Assembly (NCBI RefSeq): GCF_020783315.1
Contig: NZ_CP086063.1
Coordinates: 2,778,501-2,842,500 of the forward strand
Length of the DNA stretch: 64,000 bases
DNA from: Ferruginibacter lapsinanis
GTDB taxonomy: Bacteria; Bacteroidota; Bacteroidia; Chitinophagales; Chitinophagaceae
Direction of reading: 5' to 3'
The position numbers and the translations under genes are program-made. Below are positions 46,907 through 55,274 of this stretch, piece after piece. Each line of letters opens with the position of its first letter. Position 1 is the stretch's first letter. A model generated the notes under the pieces. The model worked only from the letters and a program-made list of their open reading frames with translations, made no database searches and had not been told where the DNA came from.

Positions 46907-48007
46907 CTACACATTGAATCTGAAATGCATCACATCTCCATCATTTACCACATATTCTTTTCCTTCAATCCTTAATTTACCGTTTTCTCTGCATGCAGCT
47001 TCAGATTTATAAGAAATAAAATCATTGTAAGCAATAACCTCTGCTTTGATAAATCCTTTTTCAAAATCTGTATGGATCACACTGGCAGCCTGTGGTGCTT
47101 TCCAGCCTTGATGAATTGTCCATGCCCTTACTTCCTGTACACCTGCGGTAAAATAAGTGGAGAGATTCAGTAATTTATAGGTTGAATGAATAAGTCTGTC
47201 TAATGCAGGCTCAGTCATTTTATATTCTTCCATAAACATTTGCTTGTCTTCCGGATTATCAAATTCTGCAATTTGAGCCTCAATAGCATTTGTCATTATA
47301 ATTACCTGGTTACCTTCAGCCTTTACTGCTTCAATCAATGCATCAGAAAATTTATTCCCGGTATGCATACTTGCCTCATCTACATTGGCAACATATAAGA
47401 TAGGTTTATCTGTCAACAGGAAAATATCTTCAATGGCTGATTTTTCTTCTTTTGACAATCCCAAAGCTAAAATGCTTTTTCCCTGGTTCAATTGATCTTT
47501 ACATCTTGTCAATACTTCCAGTTCGGCTTTCATTTTAGCATCTCCGTTCTTGATCAGTTTTTCTGTGCGTTGAATTTTTTTCTCTACGCTTTCGAGATCT
47601 TTTAATTGCAATTCTGTTTCAATGATCTCTTTATCTCCAACAGGGTTAATAGGTCCTTCATCTCTCAAAATATTTTCATCTTCAAAACAACGGATCACGT
47701 GAATGATTGCATCTACCTCACGAATATTAGCCAGGAATTTATTGCCCAACCCTTCGCCTTTACTTGCACCACGTACTAAACCTGCAATATCTACAATCTC
47801 GATTTGCGTAGGCACAGTGCGTTCAGGTTGTACCAATTCTGCTAATTTATCCAGTCGGGGATCAGGTACATTTACCAACCCTACATTAGGTTCAATGGTA
47901 CAAAAACGATAGTTACTTGCTTGCGCTTTTGCACTATTACTAACTGCATTAAAAAGGGTCGATTTTCCTACATTGGGTAATCCCACAATTCCTGCTTGAA
48001 GAGCCAT
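46907..48007 (-). CDS. ychF: Redox-regulated ATPase/GTPase YchF
   Basis: An Obg-family P-loop protein (OLA1/YchF) of 366 residues that binds ATP in preference to GTP and interacts with ribosomes and stress factors. Visible: G1 GLPNVGKST near the N-terminus, G3 DIAGLVRGASKGEGLGNKF, the NVDE motif replacing NKxD (LYVANVDEAS) that underlies the ATP preference, a coiled-coil insert and the C-terminal TGS domain with AWTIHQGWKAPQAASVIHTDF. It is preceded by a TAnnTTTG element. Confidence 0.95.
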   Translation of the reverse strand: MALQAGIVGLPNVGKSTLFNAVSNSAKAQASNYRFCTIEPNVGLVNVPDPRLDKLAELVQPERTVPTQIEIVDIAGLVRGASKGEGLGNKFLANIREVDAIIHVIRCFEDENILRDEGPINPVGDKEIIETELQLKDLESVEKKIQRTEKLIKNGDAKMKAELEVLTRCKDQLNQGKSILALGLSKEEKSAIEDIFLLTDKPILYVANVDEASMHTGNKFSDALIEAVKAEGNQVIIMTNAIEAQIAEFDNPEDKQMFMEEYKMTEPALDRLIHSTYKLLNLSTYFTAGVQEVRAWTIHQGWKAPQAASVIHTDFEKGFIKAEVIAYNDFISYKSEAACRENGKLRIEGKEYVVNDGDVMHFRFNV

Positions 48008-48049
48008 TTATAGTTACGATTTAAAATTTACGATTTTAGATTTGCGGCT

Positions 48050-48057
48050 GCAAAGGT
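48050..48057 (-). promoter_or_regulatory. -7 element before ychF
   Basis: Minus-strand TACCTTTG, an exact TAnnTTTG match, 43 bases before the ychF start. No minus-strand TTG occurs at the right distance. Confidence 0.5.
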
Positions 48058-48060
48058 AAG

Positions 48061-48160
48061 GGTTGTAGTTGGAAGTTGGAGGTTGGAAGTTTAGCATTTC
48101 AAATAGAGCGGATTGTTTTCAATCATCATACTGTTAACTTCCAAGATCTAACTTCCAACC
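48061..48160. repeat. Palindromic repeat, family B (GTTGGAAG type)
   Basis: Left arm AGTTGGAAGTTGGAGGTTGGAAG and right arm CTTCCAAGATCTAACTTCCAAC pair imperfectly across about 40 bases. It has the same tandem-word design as family A but a different core word, and lies between ychF and trxA. Confidence 0.7.
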
Positions 48161-48166
48161 ATAAAC

Positions 48167-48198
48167 AAAAGAGCTGTTCCGAAACGAAACAGCTCTTT
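48167..48198 (-). terminator. Intrinsic terminator after trxA
   Basis: Read on the minus strand: AAAGAGCTGTT and AACAGCTCTTT pair over 11 bases, followed by a T-rich stretch, 20 bases after the trxA stop. The symmetric arms could act in both directions. Confidence 0.8.
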
Positions 48199-48217
48199 CA
48201 GGTTAAATAAAGCCCAA

Positions 48218-48535
48218 CTATTTATGTTGTTCAATCTTTTTAACAAAATTAGATTTAGGTTGTGCGCCAACCAATTTGTCAACAACCTGACCACCTTTCA
48301 CAAAAAGGATAGCCGGAATGCTGGTGATACCATAACTCATTGATACTTCGGGATTATGATCAACATTTACTTTACCTACGTTAACTTTTCCTTCATATTC
48401 TTTTGATAATTCTTCGATAACTGGTCCGATAGCACGGCAAGGACCACACCATTCTGCCCAAAAATCGATTACCGACAATTTATCTGAGTCTAATACTTTT
48501 TCTTTAAAATTTACATCTGTGAATTCGTGTGCCAT
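48218..48535 (-). CDS. trxA: Thioredoxin
   Basis: A general protein-disulfide reductase. The 105 residues have the active site WAEWCGPCRAIGP (Cys pair near residues 32 and 35), the cis-proline in GITSIPAILFVKGG and a normal thioredoxin length. Cytosolic, no signal peptide. A TAnnTTTG element lies upstream and an intrinsic terminator downstream, so it is probably monocistronic. Confidence 0.95.
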   Translation of the reverse strand: MAHEFTDVNFKEKVLDSDKLSVIDFWAEWCGPCRAIGPVIEELSKEYEGKVNVGKVNVDHNPEVSMSYGITSIPAILFVKGGQVVDKLVGAQPKSNFVKKIEQHK

Positions 48536-48566
48536 ATTATTTAGTTTAAAATTTGTAGGAAGAGGG

Positions 48567-48574
48567 CAAATTTA
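48567..48574 (-). promoter_or_regulatory. -7 element before trxA
   Basis: Minus-strand TAAATTTG matches TAnnTTTG, 32 bases before the trxA start; no -33 TTG at the right spacing. Confidence 0.4.
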
Positions 48575-48740
48575 CATCCAAACTCTTAAATATGTTGTAA
48601 TGACATATCCACAATATGTGCTGAAAAAATATTGGCATAAAAACAGGTCATTGTGTCGGCAAAAAGGCCGTTTATTGGTTAAAATAGTGCTTGCAATTGG
48701 CAGATATAAAAATTAATTTTAGTTTCTAAAATATTCTGCC

Positions 48741-49037
48741 ATGTATTTAATAAGAGAAACTTTTCAAGCTAAACCAGGCAAAGCGAAAGATCTTGTTAAA
48801 ATGTTTAAACAAGCTGCTCCGCATTTTGCTAAAGAACAAAAAATGAAAAACATGAAGGTACTTACTGATATTGTTAGTACATACTGGACTGTTGTTCTTG
48901 AATCCGAAACAGAAGACATCGGTACTTTCTTTAAAGATCTACGAACAGCTACCATGAGTGATGAATTAAAAGAAATAATGAAAGGATATATGGATTGCGT
49001 GGAAGGTGGACGCAGGGAAATATTTATGATTGAATGA
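48741..49037 (+). CDS. Small ferredoxin-like-fold protein (ABM/NIPSNAP-like)
   Basis: A 98-residue protein starting MYLIRETFQAKPGKAKDLVKM, the pattern of dimeric alpha-beta barrel proteins in which the first strand is followed by a helix ending the PGK loop. The C-terminus EGGRREIFMIE forms the last strand. Function unknown; relatives include monooxygenase-like and NIPSNAP proteins. It is followed by a family A palindrome and converges with dnaE. Confidence 0.65.
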   Translation: MYLIRETFQAKPGKAKDLVKMFKQAAPHFAKEQKMKNMKVLTDIVSTYWTVVLESETEDIGTFFKDLRTATMSDELKEIMKGYMDCVEGGRREIFMIE

Positions 49038-49043
49038 GTTATC

Positions 49044-49117
49044 GATTTGAAAATTTGGAGATTTGGAGATGTAAAACATCTTACTAAAAATTGGCACATT
49101 TCCAAATCTCCAAATTA
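49044..49117. repeat. Palindromic repeat, family A, copy 5, overlapping the dnaE stop
   Basis: AATTTGGAGATTTGGAGATG on the left is mirrored by CATTTCCAAATCTCCAAATTA on the right; the outermost TTA of the right arm is the dnaE stop codon on the minus strand. Confidence 0.8.
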
Positions 49118-52100
49118 CGATGTTACCACACTCACTTCTATATCTTTATTCTCATTGAGAAAAATTGCCATATCATCATTCATTTTAAAATTTTTCTCAA
49201 AAGTATTCAGACCAACTTTAAGGTTGTTCCGAACGTCTATTATATTAAATCTAAGCAAAGTTCCTCCGGGATTTTCACTGATGTTTTTTTCAATGAAATT
49301 GATAAAATCATTATTGATGAATTGTGGCTCTACAGTTACCGTAACTTGCTTGGTAAGTGCCGGCTTGACTGTTTCTAACAGATGTATCTTACCTAGTTTA
49401 AATTCGTATTGATCTGTATTGTATCTGGGTTTGAATCCGCCTTCAACCAACACGATCATTCCTTTATCTAAATAGTTGGTGTACTTCACATAGTCTTCGC
49501 TCCAAAGCATGAACTCACTTTTGCCACTATAATCTTCTATGGTTAGTATCCCGAAATTCTTTCCGGTTTTAGTCAACCGATGCTGTGCATCTATCACAAG
49601 GCCTGCTACTCTGAACTGTCTGCCTTTATTAGGCAATGTATTTACCATCGCCTTAAACTCATTGTATTCAGCCAGCGGAGTAATATTATAATGTTTCATC
49701 TCAAACTTGTAGTTATCCAATGGATGACCACTCATGTACATTCCTGTAACTTCTTTTTCATGATCCAGTTGTTCTATCAAAGACCAAGGCTCACATACAG
49801 ATAGCTTAGGAGGAACGATCTCCGGCATTACCATATCACCAAATAATGTATTGGTAGATTGTGTGGCTTGTGATTGAAACACACTACCGAACTTAATGAT
49901 CTTTTCCAATCCCTGCACATCCCCGGGCGCCTGATAAAAATACTGAGCCCTGGTAATATCTTTAAAGCAATCAAATGCACCGCTATATGCTAAACTTTCT
50001 AATGATTTTTTATTGACAGAGCGCTGATTGACCCTTTTTGCCAGATCAAATATGGAAGCAAAATGTCCACCTTTGTTTCTTTCGGTAATAATATCTTCGA
50101 TCGCTTTTTCACCAACACCTTTCAATCCACTGAATCCAAAACGTATCTCTCCTTTATTGTTTACAGCAAATCCGTTATTACTTTCATTGATATCAGGCCC
50201 CAGAACAACAAGCCCCATTCGTTTACATTCTTCCATGAAGAAAGTGATCTTTTCAATACTACCTGCATGATTCAACACCGCTGCCATATATTCGCTGGGA
50301 TAGTGGGCCTTCAGATAAGCTGTCTGATAAGCCACAAATGCATAACAGGTAGAGTGAGATTTGTTGAAAGCGTACTGTGCAAATGCCTCCCAATCGGTCC
50401 AGATTTTTTCTAATTTATCTTTCGGGTGTCCTTTAGCGGTAGCACCTTCAACAAACTGCAATTTCATTTTATCCAGTACCGCTCTTTGCTTTTTACCCAT
50501 TGCTTTACGCAAAATATCCGCATCTCCTTTACTGAATCCTGCAAGCTTTTGTGAAAGCAACATTACCTGTTCTTGATAAACAGTGATACCGTTGGTCTCT
50601 TTCAAATGTTCTTCCATATCCGGAAGATCATACTCCACCTGCTTCTTGCCATGTTTACGATCAATGTATTCAGGAATATAGGCAATTGGTCCCGGACGAT
50701 ACAAGGCATTCATTGCGATCAGATCAGCAAATTTATCCGGTTTTAATTCACGTAAATATTTTTGCATACCAGCACTTTCAAACTGAAAAGTTGCATTGGT
50801 ATCCCCACGCTGGTAAAGCTCGTAGGTCTTTTCATCATCTAATGGAATATCATCAATAGCGATCTCTACACCATGGTTTTGTTTAATGAGAGATAAGGCC
50901 GTTTTTAAGATGCTAAGTGTTCTCAAACCTAAAAAATCCATCTTAATTACACCTGCCTCTTCAATAGAGTTCCCTTCGATCTGTGTCATCCAAAGTTCAG
51001 ATTCCTTTGAAGTAGCTACGGGCAATAATTCCGTGAGATCTTTCGGTGCAATGATAATAGCTGAGGCATGGATACCTGTATTACGAACAGAACCTTCCAA
51101 TATTTCCGCTTCGTGCAAAATTCTGCTGTTCAGATCATTACCGGCATATAATTCTCTTAATTTCTTTACGTTCTCAATATCGTCAGCAACCAACGACTCT
51201 TTTTCTTCCAGACTTTTTTCTCCGTCTTTTGCTTCTTTGGTAGTGATGGGAGCATGTAACAATCGCTTCAGGTTGATACCGGGCTTTTCTGGAACCAATT
51301 TTGATAAAGCCCTGCTTTCTGCAATCGGAAGGTCCATTACCCTCGCCACATCTGCTATACTCGATTTGGCAGCCATAGTACCATAGGTAATGATTTGCGC
51401 CACCTGGTTCTTTCCGTATTTCTGTACCACATAATCGATCACTTTCTGACGACCATCATCATCAAAGTCCGTATCAATATCGGGCATGCTCTTACGCTCA
51501 GGATTTAAGAATCTTTCGAATAGTAAATTATATTTGATCGGATCGATATTAGTAATGCCGATGCAATAAGCCACGGCACTACCTGCAGCAGATCCACGGC
51601 CAGGGCCGATGAATACACCGATATCTCTTCCATGTCGTATGAAATCACTCACAATTAAAAAGTAGCCGGCAAATCCCATCTTCCTGATAATGCCTAATTC
51701 AAATTGTAACCGTTCTTCAATTTCTGGCGTAATTATTTTGTACCGTTGCTTTGCTCCGCTCCAGGTAAGATGCTCCAGATAATCATCCTGTGATTTGAAA
51801 GTAGCGGGAACCTCAAAAAAAGGCAACAGGATTTCTTTCTTCAGATCCAACAGATCTATTTTAGAAACGATCTCATTGGTATTATCGATCGCTTCAGGGA
51901 TATCTTCAAACACCTTCGACATTTCTGCCGTGGTTTTCAGATAAAACTGATCGTTCGGAAATGCAAAACGTTTATTCTTTGTCATTACATCGTCATCGGT
52001 GAATTCACGCAGGGCAGGAGTGGCCTGCTTTTCGCCGGTATTGATGCATAGCAGAATATCATGTGCATTAAAATCTTTTTGATCTACATAATGACTATCA

Positions 52101-52735
52101 TTACTTGCTATAACTTTTACATTGTATTTTTTGGCAAATTTTAAAAGAACTTCATTTACCTTATCCTGTTCGGGTATGCCATGCCGTTGCAGCTCAACAT
52201 AATAGTCTTCCTGGAAAATATTCAGCCACCATTTGAATTCATTTTCTCCTTCATCTTCTCCTTTTTTCAGGATCGTTTGAGGCACTAATGCTCCCAAACA
52301 ACAAGTGGTAGCAATCAGCCCTTCATGATATTTATGGATCAGTTCTTTATCAATACGAGGGTACTTACTGTACATCCCTTCTATATATCCGAGTGAGGTT
52401 AGTTTTACTAAATTTTTATACCCTTGCTCATTTTTAGCCAACAGTATCTGGTGATGACGGGGATCTTTTTCTTCCTTGCTGAATTTGTTTCTTGTTCTGT
52501 CGGTTGTAATATAAAATTCGCAACCAACAACGGGTTTTACCTTTAATGTACCATCGGCATTTTTGTGGTTATATGCTTCTTTTACAAATTCAAAAGCGCC
52601 AAACATATTACCATGATCACTGATGGCCAGCGCAGGCATACCATCGGCAATTGCCTTTTTATAGAGGTTTTTTATAGATGCAGCTCCATCTAAAAGCGAA
52701 AATTGAGTATGGACGTGTAAATGCGAAAATTTCAT
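49115..52735 (-). CDS. dnaE: DNA polymerase III alpha subunit
   Basis: The replicative polymerase, 1206 residues. N-terminal PHP domain HLHVHTQFSLLDGAASI (residues 5-21) with HGNMFGAFEF; the polymerase core has GPGRGSAAGS, catalytic PDIDTDFDDDGRQKVIDYV (Asp pair near residue 417) and KSHSTCYAFVAYQTAYLKAHYP; the tail includes an OB domain (FRVAGLVIDAQHRLTKTG). It is slightly longer than E. coli DnaE (1160). The final codon region meets a family A palindrome. Long opposite-strand frames inside are shadows. Confidence 0.97.
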   Translation of the reverse strand: MKFSHLHVHTQFSLLDGAASIKNLYKKAIADGMPALAISDHGNMFGAFEFVKEAYNHKNADGTLKVKPVVGCEFYITTDRTRNKFSKEEKDPRHHQILLAKNEQGYKNLVKLTSLGYIEGMYSKYPRIDKELIHKYHEGLIATTCCLGALVPQTILKKGEDEGENEFKWWLNIFQEDYYVELQRHGIPEQDKVNEVLLKFAKKYNVKVIASNDSHYVDQKDFNAHDILLCINTGEKQATPALREFTDDDVMTKNKRFAFPNDQFYLKTTAEMSKVFEDIPEAIDNTNEIVSKIDLLDLKKEILLPFFEVPATFKSQDDYLEHLTWSGAKQRYKIITPEIEERLQFELGIIRKMGFAGYFLIVSDFIRHGRDIGVFIGPGRGSAAGSAVAYCIGITNIDPIKYNLLFERFLNPERKSMPDIDTDFDDDGRQKVIDYVVQKYGKNQVAQIITYGTMAAKSSIADVARVMDLPIAESRALSKLVPEKPGINLKRLLHAPITTKEAKDGEKSLEEKESLVADDIENVKKLRELYAGNDLNSRILHEAEILEGSVRNTGIHASAIIIAPKDLTELLPVATSKESELWMTQIEGNSIEEAGVIKMDFLGLRTLSILKTALSLIKQNHGVEIAIDDIPLDDEKTYELYQRGDTNATFQFESAGMQKYLRELKPDKFADLIAMNALYRPGPIAYIPEYIDRKHGKKQVEYDLPDMEEHLKETNGITVYQEQVMLLSQKLAGFSKGDADILRKAMGKKQRAVLDKMKLQFVEGATAKGHPKDKLEKIWTDWEAFAQYAFNKSHSTCYAFVAYQTAYLKAHYPSEYMAAVLNHAGSIEKITFFMEECKRMGLVVLGPDINESNNGFAVNNKGEIRFGFSGLKGVGEKAIEDIITERNKGGHFASIFDLAKRVNQRSVNKKSLESLAYSGAFDCFKDITRAQYFYQAPGDVQGLEKIIKFGSVFQSQATQSTNTLFGDMVMPEIVPPKLSVCEPWSLIEQLDHEKEVTGMYMSGHPLDNYKFEMKHYNITPLAEYNEFKAMVNTLPNKGRQFRVAGLVIDAQHRLTKTGKNFGILTIEDYSGKSEFMLWSEDYVKYTNYLDKGMIVLVEGGFKPRYNTDQYEFKLGKIHLLETVKPALTKQVTVTVEPQFINNDFINFIEKNISENPGGTLLRFNIIDVRNNLKVGLNTFEKNFKMNDDMAIFLNENKDIEVSVVTS

Positions 52736-52826
52736 TATTACAAATATCGTTCACTCAAAATTGTTACAATAATATCGTTTTCCACAAATGCAAGTTACTG
52801 ATAATCATATTATTAGTATAATTAAC

Positions 52827-52857
52827 TTGGTTTTACAGGTTTACGGCATTACCTTTG
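52827..52857 (+). promoter_or_regulatory. Promoter of the NlpC/P60 gene
   Basis: TTG (52827-52829), 20 bases of spacer and TACCTTTG (52850-52857): a full match to the Bacteroidota -33/-7 consensus. It implies a 5' untranslated region of about 140 bases before the ATG at 53004. Confidence 0.7.
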
Positions 52858-53003
52858 CCCCGGATTTGAAACGACCATTTTATTAATAGTTTGTATTACA
52901 GGAATCACAGAAAGGAAAAGTATAACATTATCGAGTTAAGATTGAGAGTTGAATAAATAACAATAGATCAAGTTGTACTTACGTGAAAACTTAAATTTAA
53001 CGT

Positions 53004-53744
53004 ATGAAAAACTTATTTATTTATGTAGTGATGGCTGGCATTTTTTCTACCACAACCAACACTACTGATGCCCAGACGAATATCAATATTGAAAAACTTA
53101 ATCAAAAGTCTGCCAAAAAGATATCACTGAAATTTATTGATGGGATTGAATTTGCCCCTGAAGTATCACCTGCTTCAGCTGAGGTAAATACTGAAAAAAC
53201 TATTGCCCCCGTAAAAAAAGATAAAGCTCCCGAAAAACAGATTACAGCTTCTTCATCCAGTGCAATTGAAACATGCGAAGCATGGCAATTTAAATATGCG
53301 ATGATGCTGGACATGGAAGTTGAATCTTTTACAAATAGTGCTTTGTATAGTTTTATAGATCAGTGGTGGGGTACCCGTTACAGTTATGGTGGCAGTACCA
53401 GAGCTGGGATCGACTGTAGCGCATTCACCGGAAAATTATTAAAGGAAGTGTTTAATATCACTGTTCCCCGTACTGCAAGAGAGCAATACCAGGTGTCTAA
53501 CCGAATCGTTTTCAGGGATCATTTACGTGAAGGAGACCTGGTGTTTTTTAATACCCGTGGTGGTGTAAGCCATGTAGGACTCTATCTTGGTAATAATTAT
53601 TTTGTACATAGCAGTGTGCATGATGGAGTTACTATCAGCAGTCTTACAGATCCTTATTACGATAAGAAATTCATTTCAGGTGGAAGAATATATCCGCAGC
53701 AAGGCGATGACACGCTAACAAATTTTACAGAAGAAGACAACTAG
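53004..53744 (+). CDS. NlpC/P60 (C40) cell-wall peptidase
   Basis: A 246-residue secreted cysteine peptidase that probably cuts peptidoglycan stem peptides. Signal peptide at the N-terminus (LFIYVVMAGIFSTTTNTTDA), a Ser/Lys/Thr-rich linker to about residue 90, then the NlpC/P60 domain: nucleophile Cys in RAGIDCSAFTGKLL, catalytic His in GGVSHVGLYLGNNYFVHSS and the third polar residue after it. Its stop codon shares the palindrome CTAG with the stop codon of the convergent flippase gene. Confidence 0.88.
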   Translation: MKNLFIYVVMAGIFSTTTNTTDAQTNINIEKLNQKSAKKISLKFIDGIEFAPEVSPASAEVNTEKTIAPVKKDKAPEKQITASSSSAIETCEAWQFKYAMMLDMEVESFTNSALYSFIDQWWGTRYSYGGSTRAGIDCSAFTGKLLKEVFNITVPRTAREQYQVSNRIVFRDHLREGDLVFFNTRGGVSHVGLYLGNNYFVHSSVHDGVTISSLTDPYYDKKFISGGRIYPQQGDDTLTNFTEEDN

Positions 53745-55255
53745 TCTTCTTTTTTTATACCTGCTCTTTTTAACACCGTTTGCCAAACCGGTTGTATATC
53801 CGGTGATAATTTGAACAACAATATCCCCGCCAGGTATATCAAACAGAAAAGTGTACTTCTGATCACTATCCAAACAAATCCCTGGTAATTATCCAATAAA
53901 AAATAACAGCAGAAAAAAGTACCCAAGCCTAACAGGATGGTATACAAAGTTTGAATGGTAAATGGTTGCAGATCAAATTTCTTTTTGATATACCAATAAC
54001 GGATTGCATTGTAGATAGTAAAGGAAATAAGATTGGCTATTGCCGGTCCTACAACACCAAAATAATGCTTGGTCAACACATAATCAAGAGGAAGAGTAAT
54101 GAATACCAGGATCAGGCCCGTAAAGAAATCAAACCTCCAAAAAACAGAAGTGGTAATGATCTGTGCATTTACACCTGTGCCCATATCTACGATACGCATG
54201 AGACCTATAAAAAAGAAAACCCATTTAGCATCGAGGTATCCTTTTTGAAAGTGAAAAGTAAATACGCCGTCTGTAAAATTCAGCCATATCAGGGAAAACA
54301 TCCCCACAGCAAAAACTAATTGATTGATCGATGACCGCTGATAAATTCGTTGGATCCGTCCAAAATCTTTATCCTTCCAAGCCTGCGACAATGGTCCCAT
54401 TGAAGCAGAAATAACGCCACGTTGCGGAGCTTGTATAAGACTGGCTATGTTTTGCGCCAATGTAAAAACTGCCACAGCAGCCAATCCATCCTTTAAAACG
54501 GAGGCAATCAAAAAAGAATCAAAAACACTGGAAATGGTAAATACAAAATTCCCACCAAATACAAATGAAGCAAGTATCAATATCTTTTTGTAAAATTTTT
54601 TTGTAACTATACTGACAGAAAAGGTTAAATGAAAATATCCTTTTGCGATCAGGTAAGCTATCATAATAAATGCGATGCCCAGGTACGTAAAAGAATATAT
54701 TTTGATGAATAGATCAAAATCAGTCAAAACACCGATGATCGTTAGCACAATCAATATTGTTGTAAATAACCTGAATTGCACTTCCCGTAAAAAATTAGCA
54801 AGTACTGCCTTTTTGATCTGCCAGGCAAAATTTTCAACGATGCCATATAAGGTAAGTCCTAACCCAAAAGGGAAAACCCAATAATAATAAGTGATCAGCT
54901 TGGGAGAGTGTCCTCCAAATTTTCGGATGATCAGGTCTTTATACTGAATACCGGCAATAGCCACCAAACAAAATCCTATCAATGATACCAGCAATGCCCA
55001 AGTGAGCATATCGTTCTTTTTTCTGGGCAGATTATCATTGTAATAAGGATAAAATTTAGAAACATACACCGTCATCCCCAAACTGGAGAAAGATGCCATC
55101 AAACTGGCGATAGCAATAAATATAGCTGTTAAGCCATATTCATCTTTTGTAAAACCTCCTTCACGGGTAAATAAATAGGTATTGACAAAACCTAATGCAA
55201 AGCCGATATACACTACTACCGAGGAAATGATGCTTTGCTTTCTTATTTGAGACAT
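53741..55255 (-). CDS. Oligosaccharide flippase-like membrane protein
   Basis: A 504-residue integral membrane protein with about 12-14 helices, of the MOP/PST polysaccharide-export superfamily (Wzx/MurJ-like). Features are the N-terminal SSVVVYIGFALGFVNTYLFTREGG, AVFTLAQNIASLIQAPQRGVISA and the long C-terminal helix series. It would move a lipid-linked glycan across the inner membrane. No glycosyltransferase cluster surrounds it, so the glycan is unknown. It follows the M1 peptidase gene on the same strand by 19 bases, suggesting one transcript. Confidence 0.82.
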   Translation of the reverse strand: MSQIRKQSIISSVVVYIGFALGFVNTYLFTREGGFTKDEYGLTAIFIAIASLMASFSSLGMTVYVSKFYPYYNDNLPRKKNDMLTWALLVSLIGFCLVAIAGIQYKDLIIRKFGGHSPKLITYYYWVFPFGLGLTLYGIVENFAWQIKKAVLANFLREVQFRLFTTILIVLTIIGVLTDFDLFIKIYSFTYLGIAFIMIAYLIAKGYFHLTFSVSIVTKKFYKKILILASFVFGGNFVFTISSVFDSFLIASVLKDGLAAVAVFTLAQNIASLIQAPQRGVISASMGPLSQAWKDKDFGRIQRIYQRSSINQLVFAVGMFSLIWLNFTDGVFTFHFQKGYLDAKWVFFFIGLMRIVDMGTGVNAQIITTSVFWRFDFFTGLILVFITLPLDYVLTKHYFGVVGPAIANLISFTIYNAIRYWYIKKKFDLQPFTIQTLYTILLGLGTFFCCYFLLDNYQGFVWIVIRSTLFCLIYLAGILLFKLSPDIQPVWQTVLKRAGIKKED

Positions 55256-55274
55256 AGGTTTCTTTGCTGCTAAA

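Noticed and set aside
50886..51386. 166-codon plus-strand ORF inside dnaE
   Set aside because: Opposite-strand shadow of the polymerase core; the dnaE motifs lie in the other frame.
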